The notes under the pieces: model-generated
Databases searched by the model: none
Told to the model about the DNA's origin: nothing
What the model saw: the letters and a program-made list of their open reading frames with translations, nothing else
Shown: positions 47,356 to 58,508 of the stretch, one piece after another
Position numbering within the stretch: the stretch's first letter is position 1
Layout: the number at the start of each line of letters is the position of its first letter
From: Nigrospora sphaerica
Lineage: Eukaryota > Ascomycota > Sordariomycetes > Amphisphaeriales > Apiosporaceae
Direction of reading: 5' to 3'
Length of the DNA stretch: 64,000 bases
Assembly: GCA_018287875.1 (NCBI GenBank)
Contig: JAGVVL010000009.1
Coordinates: 1,240,001-1,304,000 of the forward strand
Made by a program: the position numbers and the translations under genes

Positions 47356-48760
47356 CCCGCGGGGAAACCCGGGGACGTGGAGAGGGCTGCGGGGTTAAGA
47401 AAAGGGTGGTGGGCGATAAGACGATAATGGAATGAACGCGAGAACTATGGGATGTCAAAGGACGAACGAGAGACGAGGTAAGAGAGAGGAGGGAGTGTGA
47501 CGATGATGATACCAGCAAGAGGCCACAGACCGCAGGAGGCGCCATGAGTCTCTTCGTTTTTTCCCTCTCCTTCTGATAACTCATGGCCGGGTTGTATGCA
47601 GTGTGTGTTTCCGGGGAAAGGCCGCGCTCGCGTGATGTACATATGCTGGGCAAAATGGTATACACCAAATTAACCACGACGCCCTCTGCGTCCCGTAGCC
47701 GGGCTCGACGCTGGTTCCCTGCCGGCCCTTCCGGGTTCCCGAACCTATCTCGCCTAGCCACCTGCTTACTGCCAGCTAGTCCCGGGAAGAGCCGAGTCGG
47801 CCCCTCGGCAATCGGCAGCTTAACCAGCGCGCCGGACCCTCAGCTCGGCCAGGGTCCTATCAGCCGCCGCTCTCGGGCCCAGCTACCGTGGGTAGTGAGT
47901 AAGCCCCATGCCCGGCAAAGCTATCTCCCATCGCAGCACGGGGCCGACCGGTGGAGAATGAGCGAGTCAGACTTTCTTTTGGGCGGAAGCGGATGCGGGT
48001 ACGAGGAGAGAAGGGGGCTTGTGCTGTTGAATGTTGGACAGGTCTTAAAACAGTCCCCGGGGCGCATGAACGGTGAGAAGGGGATCACGATGACAAATAC
48101 AGTAACTGGAGGTACAGCACGGCCCCTACCCTTCTCCTTGGACCGAGATGAGCCGGGAAGGGCTATATCACCCAAAACGAAACGACGGGTATGCATTGTG
48201 TTTGCACGTTCGGCAGATCAATCCGATCTGGCGTCGCACGCCAAGGAGCTTGTATGAGAAGAAAAGGGCCACACATGGGATGAGAGTAGCTTCTGAGATA
48301 TGCCGACTCGGGGGTCGGTTTTTTCTTCACCGGTCACTAATTGACGTGGATATTTCGTATGTTCAAGTGTATTTCTGTTTGTGCAAGTGTATTTCTGTTT
48401 GTGCAAGTGTATTTCTGTTTGTTCTGGGAAACTCGAATTTATATACATTAAAGCCAGCTAAACCTCCATGTAGCTTGTCGACAAGATTTTGGGGTTAAGT
48501 GAGGTGAAAAGAGGGCGGAGGGACTATCTGTCTTCAAATGCATACGATACATCCTGAGCCAGAGAAAGATAAAAAAAAATTTGGTTGAAAGTTAAAAAAA
48601 AAATCTTGGGTATTCTTGTGTGCGTCCTTCTAATTACTAGCCGTCTTCGTCCTCCTAGCAGTCTTCTCTAGTTGGACTCCTTCTCTCTGTTACAACAACT
48701 TCCCGGAGAAGGAGGGCCTGGTACATGGATTGGCGGTGGCCCCCCTCCTGATGGATTCGA
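47356..48760. other. Convergent 3' region
   Basis: Non-coding sequence between two convergent genes. It includes three tandem 20-bp units (48361-48420) and A/T-rich runs around 48570-48605. Nothing else was supported. Confidence 0.45.
48361..48420. repeat. Three-copy 20-bp tandem repeat
   Basis: The unit GTGCAAGTGTATTTCTGTTT is present three times head to tail. The first copy differs by one base (GTTC instead of GTGC). Confidence 0.95.
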
Positions 48761-50098
48761 TTAAGCCGAAAGGCCGCCAAGGTTCAGGTTTTTGGTTGGA
48801 CCTTGTGGTGCGTTGTTGCTGCTGGTGTCCGTAGCCTCCTTAGGCATGGGCACGGCTCCGAGCACAACCACGCCAGTTGGTGCGGGAACAAGTGCACCAA
48901 GGTTCAGATTGCTGTTGAGCGTTACACCTGACAAGTCGATGGGCGGGCCCTGGTTGACGCCCTGCAGTTGGGCCGGGTTCATAGTCGGCATGGCGGGCGC
49001 GTTAACGGCCCCGGCGTTTCCGATGGGCAGCGCCAGAGACGATGCGGGCACCGCCGGCGGCGGAGGATTAGCAGCAGCGGGAGGGGGAGGCGGAGGGGCC
49101 GTCGTTGTCGACGCCGCAGATGTGGTGCTGGTCTTAGTCGTCGAGGTAGTTTCGGCCTTCGAGGTGGTCTCAGCCTTCGAGGTGGTCTCAGCCTTCGAGG
49201 TGGTCTCAGCCTTCGAAGTGGTCACGTCCTTTGAAGTGGTTTCGGCCTTGGTGGTGCCGGCCGGAGGAGCAGCAGCTGAGGTGGTTCCGGCCGGAGGAGC
49301 AGCGGCGGAAGTGGTTCCGGCCGGAGGAGCAGCGGCTGAAGTGGTTCCGGCCGGAGGAGCAGCGGCTGAAGTGGAGGCGGCCGGGGAGCTGGCGGCCGAC
49401 GAAGTCGCAACTGAGGAGCTAGCTGCCGACGGCGATGTGGCGGGAGGAGCAGGAGGCGGGGGCGGGGGCGGGGGCGGAGGCGGAGCCGCGGCCGAGGAAG
49501 TCGTGGCAGGCGGCGGCGGCTGGGCTGCGTTGGACGAGGCGATGGCGGCGGCCGAGGAAGCGATCGCGGAGGCCTGGGAGGCGGGGACGGGGTTGCCCTG
49601 GGTTGTACCGCAGGCAATCAACTGGACCATGGTCATGGTCAGGACTTGCGTCTCTGTGACCGTTTCCTTTTTGGTCTCAGTGACCGTTTCTTTCTTTGTC
49701 TCGGTAACGGTGACGGCAGCGCCGCCGCCCGCAGGAGGGGCGGTGGCATTGGCGCCAGCCTTGATTGTCGAGGTGATGGTCAGGATGCCGGCCGCGGCCG
49801 TTCCGTTCGCTGGGGCCGAGGCCTGCGCGCCCACCGTGACCGTCTGCCGGATTGTCGAGGTCAATGTCTTCGCATTGCCCTGGGCTTGTCCGGCTGCAGC
49901 GCCCAGGCCAAGGTTGTCCAGGATTTGGTCCACCAGTCCTCTCCTCACCGGCCTATTTGGCTGAACACGGGCAGCTGCCTATGGTTTCGGTCAGTTGGCG
50001 CTCGTCCTTTCAGGTCCCGGGGACAAGGGCGGACAAACCTGGGAAACGGAAGCCAGTCCGAGGATGAAGAACAAGACGTAAGCGAAGAGGCCCTTCAT
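48761..50098 (-). CDS. Secreted Ser/Thr/Pro/Ala-rich repeat protein
   Basis: Exons 50098-50039 and 49978-48761 across a 60-bp intron (donor GTTTGT, branch CTGAC, acceptor TAG) give 425 aa. MKGLFAYVLFFILGLASVSQ is a signal peptide, ending exactly at the splice. The mature protein has a small conserved-looking N-terminal part (RRGLVDQILDNLGLG), then TETKKETV repeats, a proline run (about eleven prolines), five copies of AAPPAGTTS and several KAETTS units. It ends in an Asn/Leu-rich tail (LNSNLNLGALVP, KNLNLGGLSA). Such Ser/Thr density predicts heavy O-mannosylation, typical of wall or extracellular-matrix proteins. No GPI-attachment signal is visible. The donor is atypical, but the join gives a sensible signal peptide and keeps frame. 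The antisense 390-codon frame is a mirror of the repeats. Confidence 0.75.
49142..49380. repeat. In-frame coding minisatellites
   Basis: Two adjacent arrays within the secreted-protein gene: 18-bp units encoding KAETTS/KDVTTS (about 49142-49247) and 27-bp units encoding AAPPAGTTS (about 49250-49375). Copies are nearly identical at DNA level, pointing to recent expansion. Confidence 0.8.
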
Positions 50099-53023
50099 CT
50101 TGACGATGGAAAGCGAGCGAGGGCGCCTTCTCGCAAAACACGGTTGTCGAGCCCCGGGGCAAGAGGGATCGAGATCGGCCCAGATAGATTCTCCTCTTCT
50201 ACAAGAGAGTGACGATAGACAAACAGACCAGCCGTCGGTATATTAGGTAGGAGGGCGGAATAAAGAGGGATCAACCCTTTTGATAAAAATGGTGCAAACA
50301 GAAAGGAATGGCAATCCGAGTGTCTCGCGACGAGGGGATCGTGGGATCACAAAAAGCGAGAGCGAAACCCAGGAGCAGATCGAAGGGACATGGGACGGCC
50401 AAGGCGGGCTAGCTATAACAATGTTGGAAAAGAACGTAAGGGATCCACGTCGTAGCGGATAGTTGCATCACCTCTCTCACTCTGGTGTTTTCGAAAGTAG
50501 AGCCGGGCGCCGATCAACGAGGACTCGGATCGCGAGTGGGCAAAAACATGGGGCTAGAAACAAGCAGAAGTCGCAACGAAGGTTTGGGGTCAGCGAAGGG
50601 GAGAAGAGCGAAGCCAGGTAGGGCAAAGGGAAAGGTAGGAGGGTGGGATTGCGCAGAGATATCGTGCATTCCCTCGGTGGGCATGGCTAGTTTGGAGATC
50701 GTTTCGACCAGGGTAAACATCACGACAAGTTGCATCCAAGCCCACTTGGCCTGGTACTGGCTGTACCAAAGGGCGGCCCTTCGGAGGGCTGTCATGCCTG
50801 TTTGGGCCGAGTTGCCTGCCTTTCTCGGGGGGGCGGTCCAAGTGGTCATCCTGGGCCATGCGATACAAAGGCCACCATCCGTACGAGACATGGGCAGGCT
50901 GGAGCTGCCCCGGCGCCTGGGGCCATGCGGCTCTGGCGGGAGGGCCATCAGAGTCGGGTAGCATCACCGGCGTCGTGGTTCGTGAGCGGGCAGGGGTGTG
51001 ATGACCATGTGAGACAGCCCCTGACGGGGTCTGTTTGAAGTGGCGGGCTAGCGAGACGGGAGCCCTGGCTCGGAGGCATTGTGCTGTACGATTCTGGCCC
51101 GTCGCGTCCTTGGCGGCGCCAACGACGGGCGAGTGCGTTCATTCGTCGTGAGTCCGCCTGCCGTAGAAGCAACAAGACGGTAGATCCGGACACGGAGGTG
51201 TAGAATCTCATACAGCCGCGCGAATGCGGCTCCGGGCGCTACTACATGACGGCCAAGGTTAGCCAGTGACCAGCGGGGACTGCAGAATTGGAAGTGAGAA
51301 GTTAGACAAAGGGCCACCTCCCCTTCTTTCCAATCAACCCTGATCCTGGAACCACTCTCCATCTTGGGCGGAACTCGGTGCTGCTGTGCAGGGGTCTGCG
51401 ATGGATCCATCCATTTCCAAGACCCCCCTCGCCGGGCGCGACGCCAGTGTTCAACGGTGGCCTCTCAACAACATGTCAACGGGCCAGAGCCTTCCCTGCC
51501 CCGTCCACCGGGCAGGCTGTTACTCAGAGATTAGCCCATGATCATGCGCGTGGAGGGCGACGGTTGGTGTGCGCACCGTGCGGACGATAAAGTAGGCCAC
51601 CGTTTGTCCACATACAAACGACGTGTGGAAAGTGTAAAAGTGTAACTGACACCAGGGTAATTTGGGCACCTGGAAAGGCAATGGGTGATGGGCTTCCAGT
51701 TGACTCCGTGACTCGACACACATTCACAATTTGCATGCCCGCCTGATTGAGTTAAGAGTCCGCGCGCTTACACGCTCCTTCCTCGGAAACGTCTCTGCTG
51801 AGTGGTTTCACGGGGCGGCCCTTGTGTGGCACGGACGGTATCGCCAGGCGCTTTCCCTCCCACCCTTCCCACTAAAACGGCGGCTCTGGTTTCCGTCTCC
51901 GTAGGGGAAAGACCATTGGGTGTGTCTGCGATTCGGGATGACGGAACGTCGTTGCAGTGGTGGTTACGACAAAGAATATGGCACAAAAGACAATCGGGAA
52001 TCGGCCGCAGATGTGCGTGTCCCTTGGCTGCATCGATGTCCGGGTTCCGGAGCTTTCGAGCGCCCGAGGGAGAGGTAGGACTGTGTGGAAGCATACCTAA
52101 ACTACCTAATATCATTGCCAGCGCGGAGACCGATCTGGAAAAGAAGGAAAAAGGAAACAGCGGCAAATAATGCCGAATGATCGCTAGGACGCAGGAACGC
52201 CATGCCATGCAGATTGACGATCAAATCGGTCCCAGCCAGCAAAGCAAAAGTTGGCGAGCGAGCCGGCGACTCGCCCCCACACGCCCCATGCAAACTCCCC
52301 GACGAAGCACTCAACTCCCCATTGAAAGCAGGGGCCAGCAGGTTCCACTAGGCGCAACGGCGCTATATGGAGGAGGGCCTAGAAGCTCGGTGCGATACCC
52401 TACAATATGCATCGGGAAGCGGCAGCATCTCGGCAGCTTGGATCCAGGGCATGGGTTGCCATCCGACGCCAAGAAGCCGCCATCTCCTGTCCATAAAGCC
52501 AAGCCTCCTTAATTCCCATCACCCATCCAGCCGCCCTTTATGTAAACCCGTATTACTTAACGCGTTCCGTCCGGCTGCCGACTTTGGCTCGGGGTCCGAG
52601 CCGTGTACGGGACTTTCTCCGACGTCTTCTAGAAACACAGGCCGAGTTATTCGGCTGATCGCGACCCCTTCCTCCCTTTCGGCCAGTGCACATACACGGC
52701 TTACTTACCCCGTGCAAAAGGAAGGGTGTAGCTGACGATGGCTGTCAACTCATGGCCCGCGCCAACCGTGACCAGAAACTTTATCCTCTTATGCACGCGG
52801 CCGGCCGCGTCGGGGGTCTTTCTCGGGCGCGTATATAGAGCCGAAACAACCCAGGCGACGCTGCCGTCTTTCCTGCTCGGCGTCTTTGACCTCTTGCCGC
52901 CCGTCGTCGTGCCGCTCGACTCAGTCCGTCCCTTCTCCCCCCTCTGAGAGCAAACAATATCCGGTAGAAGGAGTACTCCCCGGAACGACACCAGACCACC
53001 GCCCCCCCGGACTTGGCGGCGGC

Positions 53024-53024
<1 letters not shown>

Positions 53025-53054
<30 letters not shown>
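53025..53054. repeat. (AC)15 microsatellite
   Basis: A perfect AC run. It is complementary to the TG run at 53469-53489. Confidence 0.95.
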
Positions 53055-53058
<4 letters not shown>

Positions 53059-53468
53059 GACCGGGCCAATGGGAATATATCGCAGGGGGGAAAGCACCTT
53101 GGCAAGCGCCAGCAAGGTTGACGGGCTCCCAATAACCGTACTGGCACCGGCGGCTCCCCCGGCCCTAGGCTTGGCCCTGCGTCGCGCCGTCCGGTCGCGC
53201 GAGGCGGCAGGGGCGGGGTTGTTTCCTACCCTGATCCATGCCACGGCACTCCGGGAAGACGGGGCCGGGTATGACCACGGAGCGCGCCGGCCGCCGCGAG
53301 TCAAGCCCGCCGTCCGGTGTCTCGTCGTGGCCGATCGGGATGACAGAGCGGGACCGGTACTGCGTAAAGCTGTTAGCCGCCGCTTCACCCCAAAAGAGAA
53401 ACTTTAGAAGAGGTCCTGTGGTGCCGATGGCAAGCGTCGACAACATTATGTGTGCGTATGTGTGCGTA

Positions 53469-53489
53469 TGTGTGTGTGTGTGTGTGTGT
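53469..53489. repeat. (TG)n microsatellite
   Basis: A TG run preceded by repeated TATGTGTGCG units (from about 53447). It is inverted relative to the AC run 414 bp to the left. Confidence 0.95.
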
Positions 53490-55100
53490 CTGTATTGCAA
53501 AGTAGGAAATTAGTCGCGCGTATATCCGGTGTCGGCCCTTCGATCGAAACAGACGAGACGATGTAGTGACAAAATTCGGGTTGGTCTGACAGCCGCCCTC
53601 GGGGGTTTGTCAAGATGCCGGGTGTCGGGAGGAGGTTGGCGACGGCCATGTCCGACGGGGATCGAAATGTCCCCAGGGGGGCCGTTGCTTCTGCTCTGTC
53701 CACTTTATGGCCGGTCGGGCTCCCTCTCCATGGCCAACAAAGGGATGAGGGGGATGAACAAGAAGACGAGCAAATTGGCCCCCAAAACGGCTTGGGCGAC
53801 GGTTGGGAATCAGATGTCTAAGCTTGGTCGAATGTTGAGGTAGTCAGAGTCTGCATCTGACAAGGCCAAGGAGCCGGCGAGTAGAAGTCCGAGGTAGGTA
53901 GACCGACTGAAGAATCATGCAGATTTAAAGATTACTGTGACGGTATTGGGAAGCACCGAACATGGCCCCAAGGACGTATTGGACTTCATTCGCTGCCCCC
54001 CCCTTTCCGAATGGCGCATACGGTTGCGTTAAAAGCATTCAGTGGCGAACATGTTGTCACGCAGTGACAATCTACGCGTACAGATCTCCAGTGCTTGGAG
54101 GGGAGAGTACGTAACTCGTTAAGGTGACACGTCTATACTTGTTCGTAGTATGATAAGCTGTGTTCACTCGAGTAAGCAGGAAGAGGTTACGTCTTCAAGC
54201 TGTACCAGACCAAGATCACAGGAACTGCAAGCAGAACATGTGTGTAAGCAGCAACATAGGACCGAGGCCCCCAGAGCGCATCTGTCCGACTTTGTATGTA
54301 TCCAACCATTCGAGCCGCGGCGACGGCTCCATCTTCCGCCTGGGCCGTAAAAGCCCCAATGGCGGCCTGCGCCATGCAAAGAACAAGGTATCATCATACA
54401 CTCGAAACTGTCACGCGCGGAAGTCGTTATGTGTAGATCAAACCGACTCCTCCCCTCGAAGGAAAAAAAAAACTTCTCGCCTGGCGAATAGGTATGTCTG
54501 CTCCAGGCTGCCAACGCCAAAACCCATGGGGGGAAAACACAGGGCAACGACAACAAAACACCCCCGTCGAGACTCCCAATGGCATCCACTAGGTGCCAAC
54601 CCCTGCCGCATTCATTCCCCCTCCCCCTGCCGGCCCGGATATCAAAGCCACACTGTCCCGCCTGTAGCCAAGCCCGGGTACCACCACCCGTCTCGTAGCC
54701 CTTTTTCAGCCGGGCTGTTTTTGTTGTGCAATCCGCTCGTTATTTCGCTAGGTACATATTATTGGTCGTTTCTTCGTACCGGGGGCATGTTGACTTTGTA
54801 TACCCCAAAGCCGCCGCATGTATATTCGCTTGTTGTACACGTAAATGGGCGGGAAAAAAAAAGGTCGTAGGTGCGTTTTGTTGGCGAGTGAGAGACGGAA
54901 TTGCCCGGGAACGCGAAGCCCCGCAAGGCTTCGGCCCCCGAGCGAGTTGGAGCCTTTTGCGTCATTATGTCGTGTCGTGAATCTTTTGGGTCGCCGCACA
55001 GAGTCGATTGGCGGCGCGTCGTTCCTCCTCGTCCCTCCAACTCCCACCTGAAATCTACTCAACGGCGGGCGCCCGCCCATCGCACTGGCAACGGGCTAGC

Positions 55101-58100
55101 TCACTGGAAGGACCGCTTCATTCCCCTCTCATAAACACTAGCAACAGACTCCTGCCACATGGCCGGAGTAATGAAGGTCTGGGCCGGGGCGGCCGAGAAC
55201 TGCTGGGGCGGGAGGGTCTGAGGTCCAGCTGACAATGGCGTGCTCGGGTTCGGCAGGGGCTGAACGTTGGGCATTTCGGGAGCACCTGAAGGGGCAACAC
55301 TTAGAGAGCTGGACGGTGGGGACACTGAGGCCTGGTTTTGGACTTGCTGCGTACCGAAAGTGGAATTCCATTGACTGCGACATGTTAGTACAACCGGGGT
55401 GCGGCCGCCGGCGGCCAGTAGCGGACGCGGGGACTTACTCGAAGATGCGCGACGGATTCCACGAGGGCGCATCCGTCATTGCGATGTTGTGGCCCGAAGA
55501 CGCCTGGGGCGTCTGGCTGTTGGCCATCATGACCATCGACTGCGGGGAGTCCGACTTAGGATGTGCTGAGACCGGTGGAGTTATGGGATGGTTGATGTAA
55601 CTGACTTGGGAATGACCTCCGCTGATGGAGTTCAGGCCGTGGTCGACTGAGCTGGTCCGGATCGTCGCCGGCTTGAAAGCGTGCGCACGCGGCGGCGTCG
55701 ACTGGTGGCTCATGGGCGGGCTTCCGTAGGGGAAACTGGGCTTCAGCACAAAAGGTTTGCGCAGGTCGGCCGAAAAGGCCTCGCGGACCGCGTCGATCTG
55801 TCGCACCATCTCGGGAATGGGCCACGACCCCATCGTCTTCTCCAGGATGCGCATGTGGCGCGTGAAGTACTCCCGCGCGTCGGCGCTGACGTCGGGATCA
55901 GGCGATGTCAGGGCCACCTGTACACAATATTAGCCAAGGCCCCAGCGGTGTTCGAACGGCAAGTCACGCACAAGGTGGAGGGGAATGCAGGTAAGGACGG
56001 CGTAAATGGTGAAGCTGATGCCTCTCTGCATGCACTGCAGCCCGCTTAACCCATAGGATTGAAGCATGGCCTCCTGCAGCCGGCAGAGCAGCTTGGTGGA
56101 CGAGTACGACAGCATCATGTGTGACTTCCACTGGCCGTCCCCTGCGTTCGGGTCCAGAAACGTGAGCTGCGGGCGGTGGAGCATGATAACACTGAGGTAG
56201 TAGTACGAGTGCAGGTTGCCGATGAAGTGCGAAGGGAGCCAAGGGGGCGAGCCGTCAGGGGGGAAAGTGATGCAAAGGTCGGCGGGCAAATCACTGAGCC
56301 AGGCGGTCGTGGCGGGGTTCAGCTGGACGAACTCGGGGTCGATGCCCCAATCCTTTCTGCGCTTGATCTTTCCGTACACCGTGTTCATCGTGCGGACGTT
56401 GCGGACCAGCCGGGCGAAATAGGTGAAGTTGCGAGTAACGTGGTACTCGGCGTCGTCGCCGCCGGGGATCGGCCGCGGGACACTAAAGTCCAGCGTGTGG
56501 GGGTGGACAGCAAGGTCATCCCGTCCTGTTGCGCGTCAGATGAGGTTCTACGGCCCGGGCGGGCGCCAGGTACATACCCTGAGAACTGCCAATCATCAAC
56601 TCGCAAACAAAAATGGTTTGCCAGATGCGGTTCTTGTTCAGGCATTCAGCGGGGGCCGAGTCGCAATGCCTGCCGGCTTGGTGGTCCTCGTAATGCTCGT
56701 CCAGGCCGAGGTCTTTGGCCATGGTGATGCAATTTACGATCGACACCCAGGAGCGGTAGTAGTAGCCGCGCTTCGGCGATGCCTCGCGGGCCTTGAGGAT
56801 GATCAGCAGCGCTTGTAGTGTACTCAGCCTCGGAATGTCCATGAAGGAATCGGCATGTTCTGGGGCACGTTAGCGTCGTCGTCATTGTCCCGGTTGGCTC
56901 AGGGCGCTGCTTACTCGAAGCCATTGCGATCCACTGCTGGCCCTGCGCCGGCTCGTCGGCCAAACGCCCCGCGACGGCGAAGATGGCCTCGAGCACCAGC
57001 GGGGAGATGGATGATCTGTCGGTGTGCCACTGCTGCAAGAACTGGGCCTTGTTCAACACCGGAACGTAGGGGTGCACGTTGGCGAAGTAGAGATCGAAAT
57101 AATGCAGAATCGTCTCCTCGTCGGGCATCAGCTCCGGAGGAATCCGGATCTTGGAACCCGGAACGGCTGTCATCGGAGGCAGCGCCTCGTTGAAATCATC
57201 AGGTTCCTCTGCGACCACGGGCGACTCTTCCCTCAGGTTCCGGATAGACTTCTTGATGTTGAGATAAGGGGCTGGGCATGGTCAGTCGTTCGTCGGTCCC
57301 GGCGCGGGGAGGCGGCCTTGGCTTACCAGTACCCCTGGCATCCATTTTCAGAGAGCCAAGGAGATCGGCGAGGTCTTGCTGTCCGTACTGTGGTTGCTCC
57401 TCGCTGTACGACGCCGGCGAGGGTTCCGAGTGGGCCGTGTGGTTGTGCATCGGAGGCGTCGGGAAGACGTTCGTGGTCGAATAAGGCGATTCCACAACAC
57501 CGACCGAGGGCGTCATGGTCGTGTAGTGCATGTTGTGCTGGGCGCCCGTCGTGCCACCATACGGCACTGTCTGGTAGACGTCCGAAGCATCGGCATAGCC
57601 GCCCTGGCCGCCGTACATGCCGGGCTTGGGCTGGCCTCCCATCATGGTCTGCTGCTGCATGGGCATCTGCCTCATATCGTAATCGGTCGGTGATTGGTCG
57701 AAGGCATCCGGCGGGCCGTCGTATTGACCATTGGGGCGCACACAATGGAGCTTGAGGCGGATGCAGGCTGAACATGGCCATGTGTTGGTGGTTGCGGCGT
57801 CGCATTTGATCTTTCTCCGGCGGCAGCCTTCACAGGCTCTTCAGGAAAGCGGGCGGGTTAGCTGAGACATTCACCGCGCACGGGACGGTCCGACTCATAC
57901 CTCATCACTGGAGGGCGCATGCCAGTCAGCAAGGATGGTTCTACCGCACGGTTGGAGGGGGGAACAAGGAACTGGGTTTACCTTTCAAGCGCTTGTGTCG
58001 GTTGTGCTCGTCGACGAAGACATAGTCTGCAGCAGCGGGCATGTTAGAGAGCAAGCAAGCAAGCCGAGACCCCACGGGACCGATGACGTTCACGCACTCT

Positions 58101-58221
58101 TCTGGGTTTCCCGAGGTTGCTGCTGGTACGTGGGCGGCGCAAAGGAAAATTGGCCGACATGAGAGTTCTGGGGCAGCAGCCTGCGGACCGACGGGTCGTT
58201 GGACATGGTCCCGTCGTTCAT
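55101..58221 (-). CDS. Zn2Cys6 transcription factor, nine exons with a 7-nt microexon
   Basis: Exons 58221-58098, 58026-57982, 57907-57901, 57838-57327, 57271-56915, 56859-56578, 56525-55972, 55917-55439 and 55374-55101 give 877 aa with every junction in phase. The zinc cluster at 61-91 (ACEGC, RRRKIKCDAATTNTWPC, SACIRLKLHC) has spacing CX2CX6CX9CX2CX6C. It follows YVFVDEHNRHKRLK and is joined through the microexon that supplies V-M-R. The fungal_trans middle region (about 285-560) starts ILHYFDLYFANVHPYVPVLN. The C terminus is Pro/Ser/Gln-rich and ends WQESVASVYERGMKRSFQ. It should bind DNA in the nucleus as a pathway regulator; targets cannot be told. Coding-like sequence continues in frame upstream of the ATG (SDGASSPIMNDG, back to about 58315), preceded by a CAG, so a further 5' exon is likely and the true N terminus may be longer. 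Confidence 0.92.
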
Positions 58222-58456
58222 GATGGGCGATGAGGCTCCGTCTGACGGCGCGGGACGGGCTGGCTGGCCTACGACAAACTTCGCGTCGAGGGCGGGCTGC
58301 GGCGGGTAACTAGCTTCAAGCTGGTATGTGTATGTATGGATGCACGCAATAAGCCGCCGGCCGGGCCGTGTAGCGAGGGACGAAGGGTGAGAGAGGTGAC
58401 AAGCGAGCGCGCGGGCGCATGCGTCAGTCAGCAGTAGCGAGGATTATGAGTCCGTG

Positions 58457-58508
58457 TCTCTCTCTCTCTCTCTCTCTCTCTGCGTGTGTGTGTGTGTGTG
58501 TGTGTGTG
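58457..58508. repeat. Compound (TC)12-(TG)12 microsatellite
   Basis: TC run 58457-58480 followed by a TG run 58485-58508, about 240 bp upstream of the annotated start of the transcription factor. Confidence 0.95.

Larger units (their letters stand above)
50099..55100. other. 5-kb gene-poor intergenic region
   Basis: No gene supported on either strand. It contains the promoter of the secreted repeat protein and two complementary dinucleotide tracts (53025-53054 and 53469-53489). Open frames are short, without domains, and often run through the microsatellites. Confidence 0.4.

Noticed and set aside
48792..49964. 390-codon plus-strand frame antisense to the secreted repeat protein
   Set aside because: It reads the same minisatellites backwards. 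The minus strand has the signal peptide and splice site.
53238..53843. Several plus-strand frames around the AC/TG microsatellites
   Set aside because: They run through simple repeats or lack any domain, and start codons are arbitrary.
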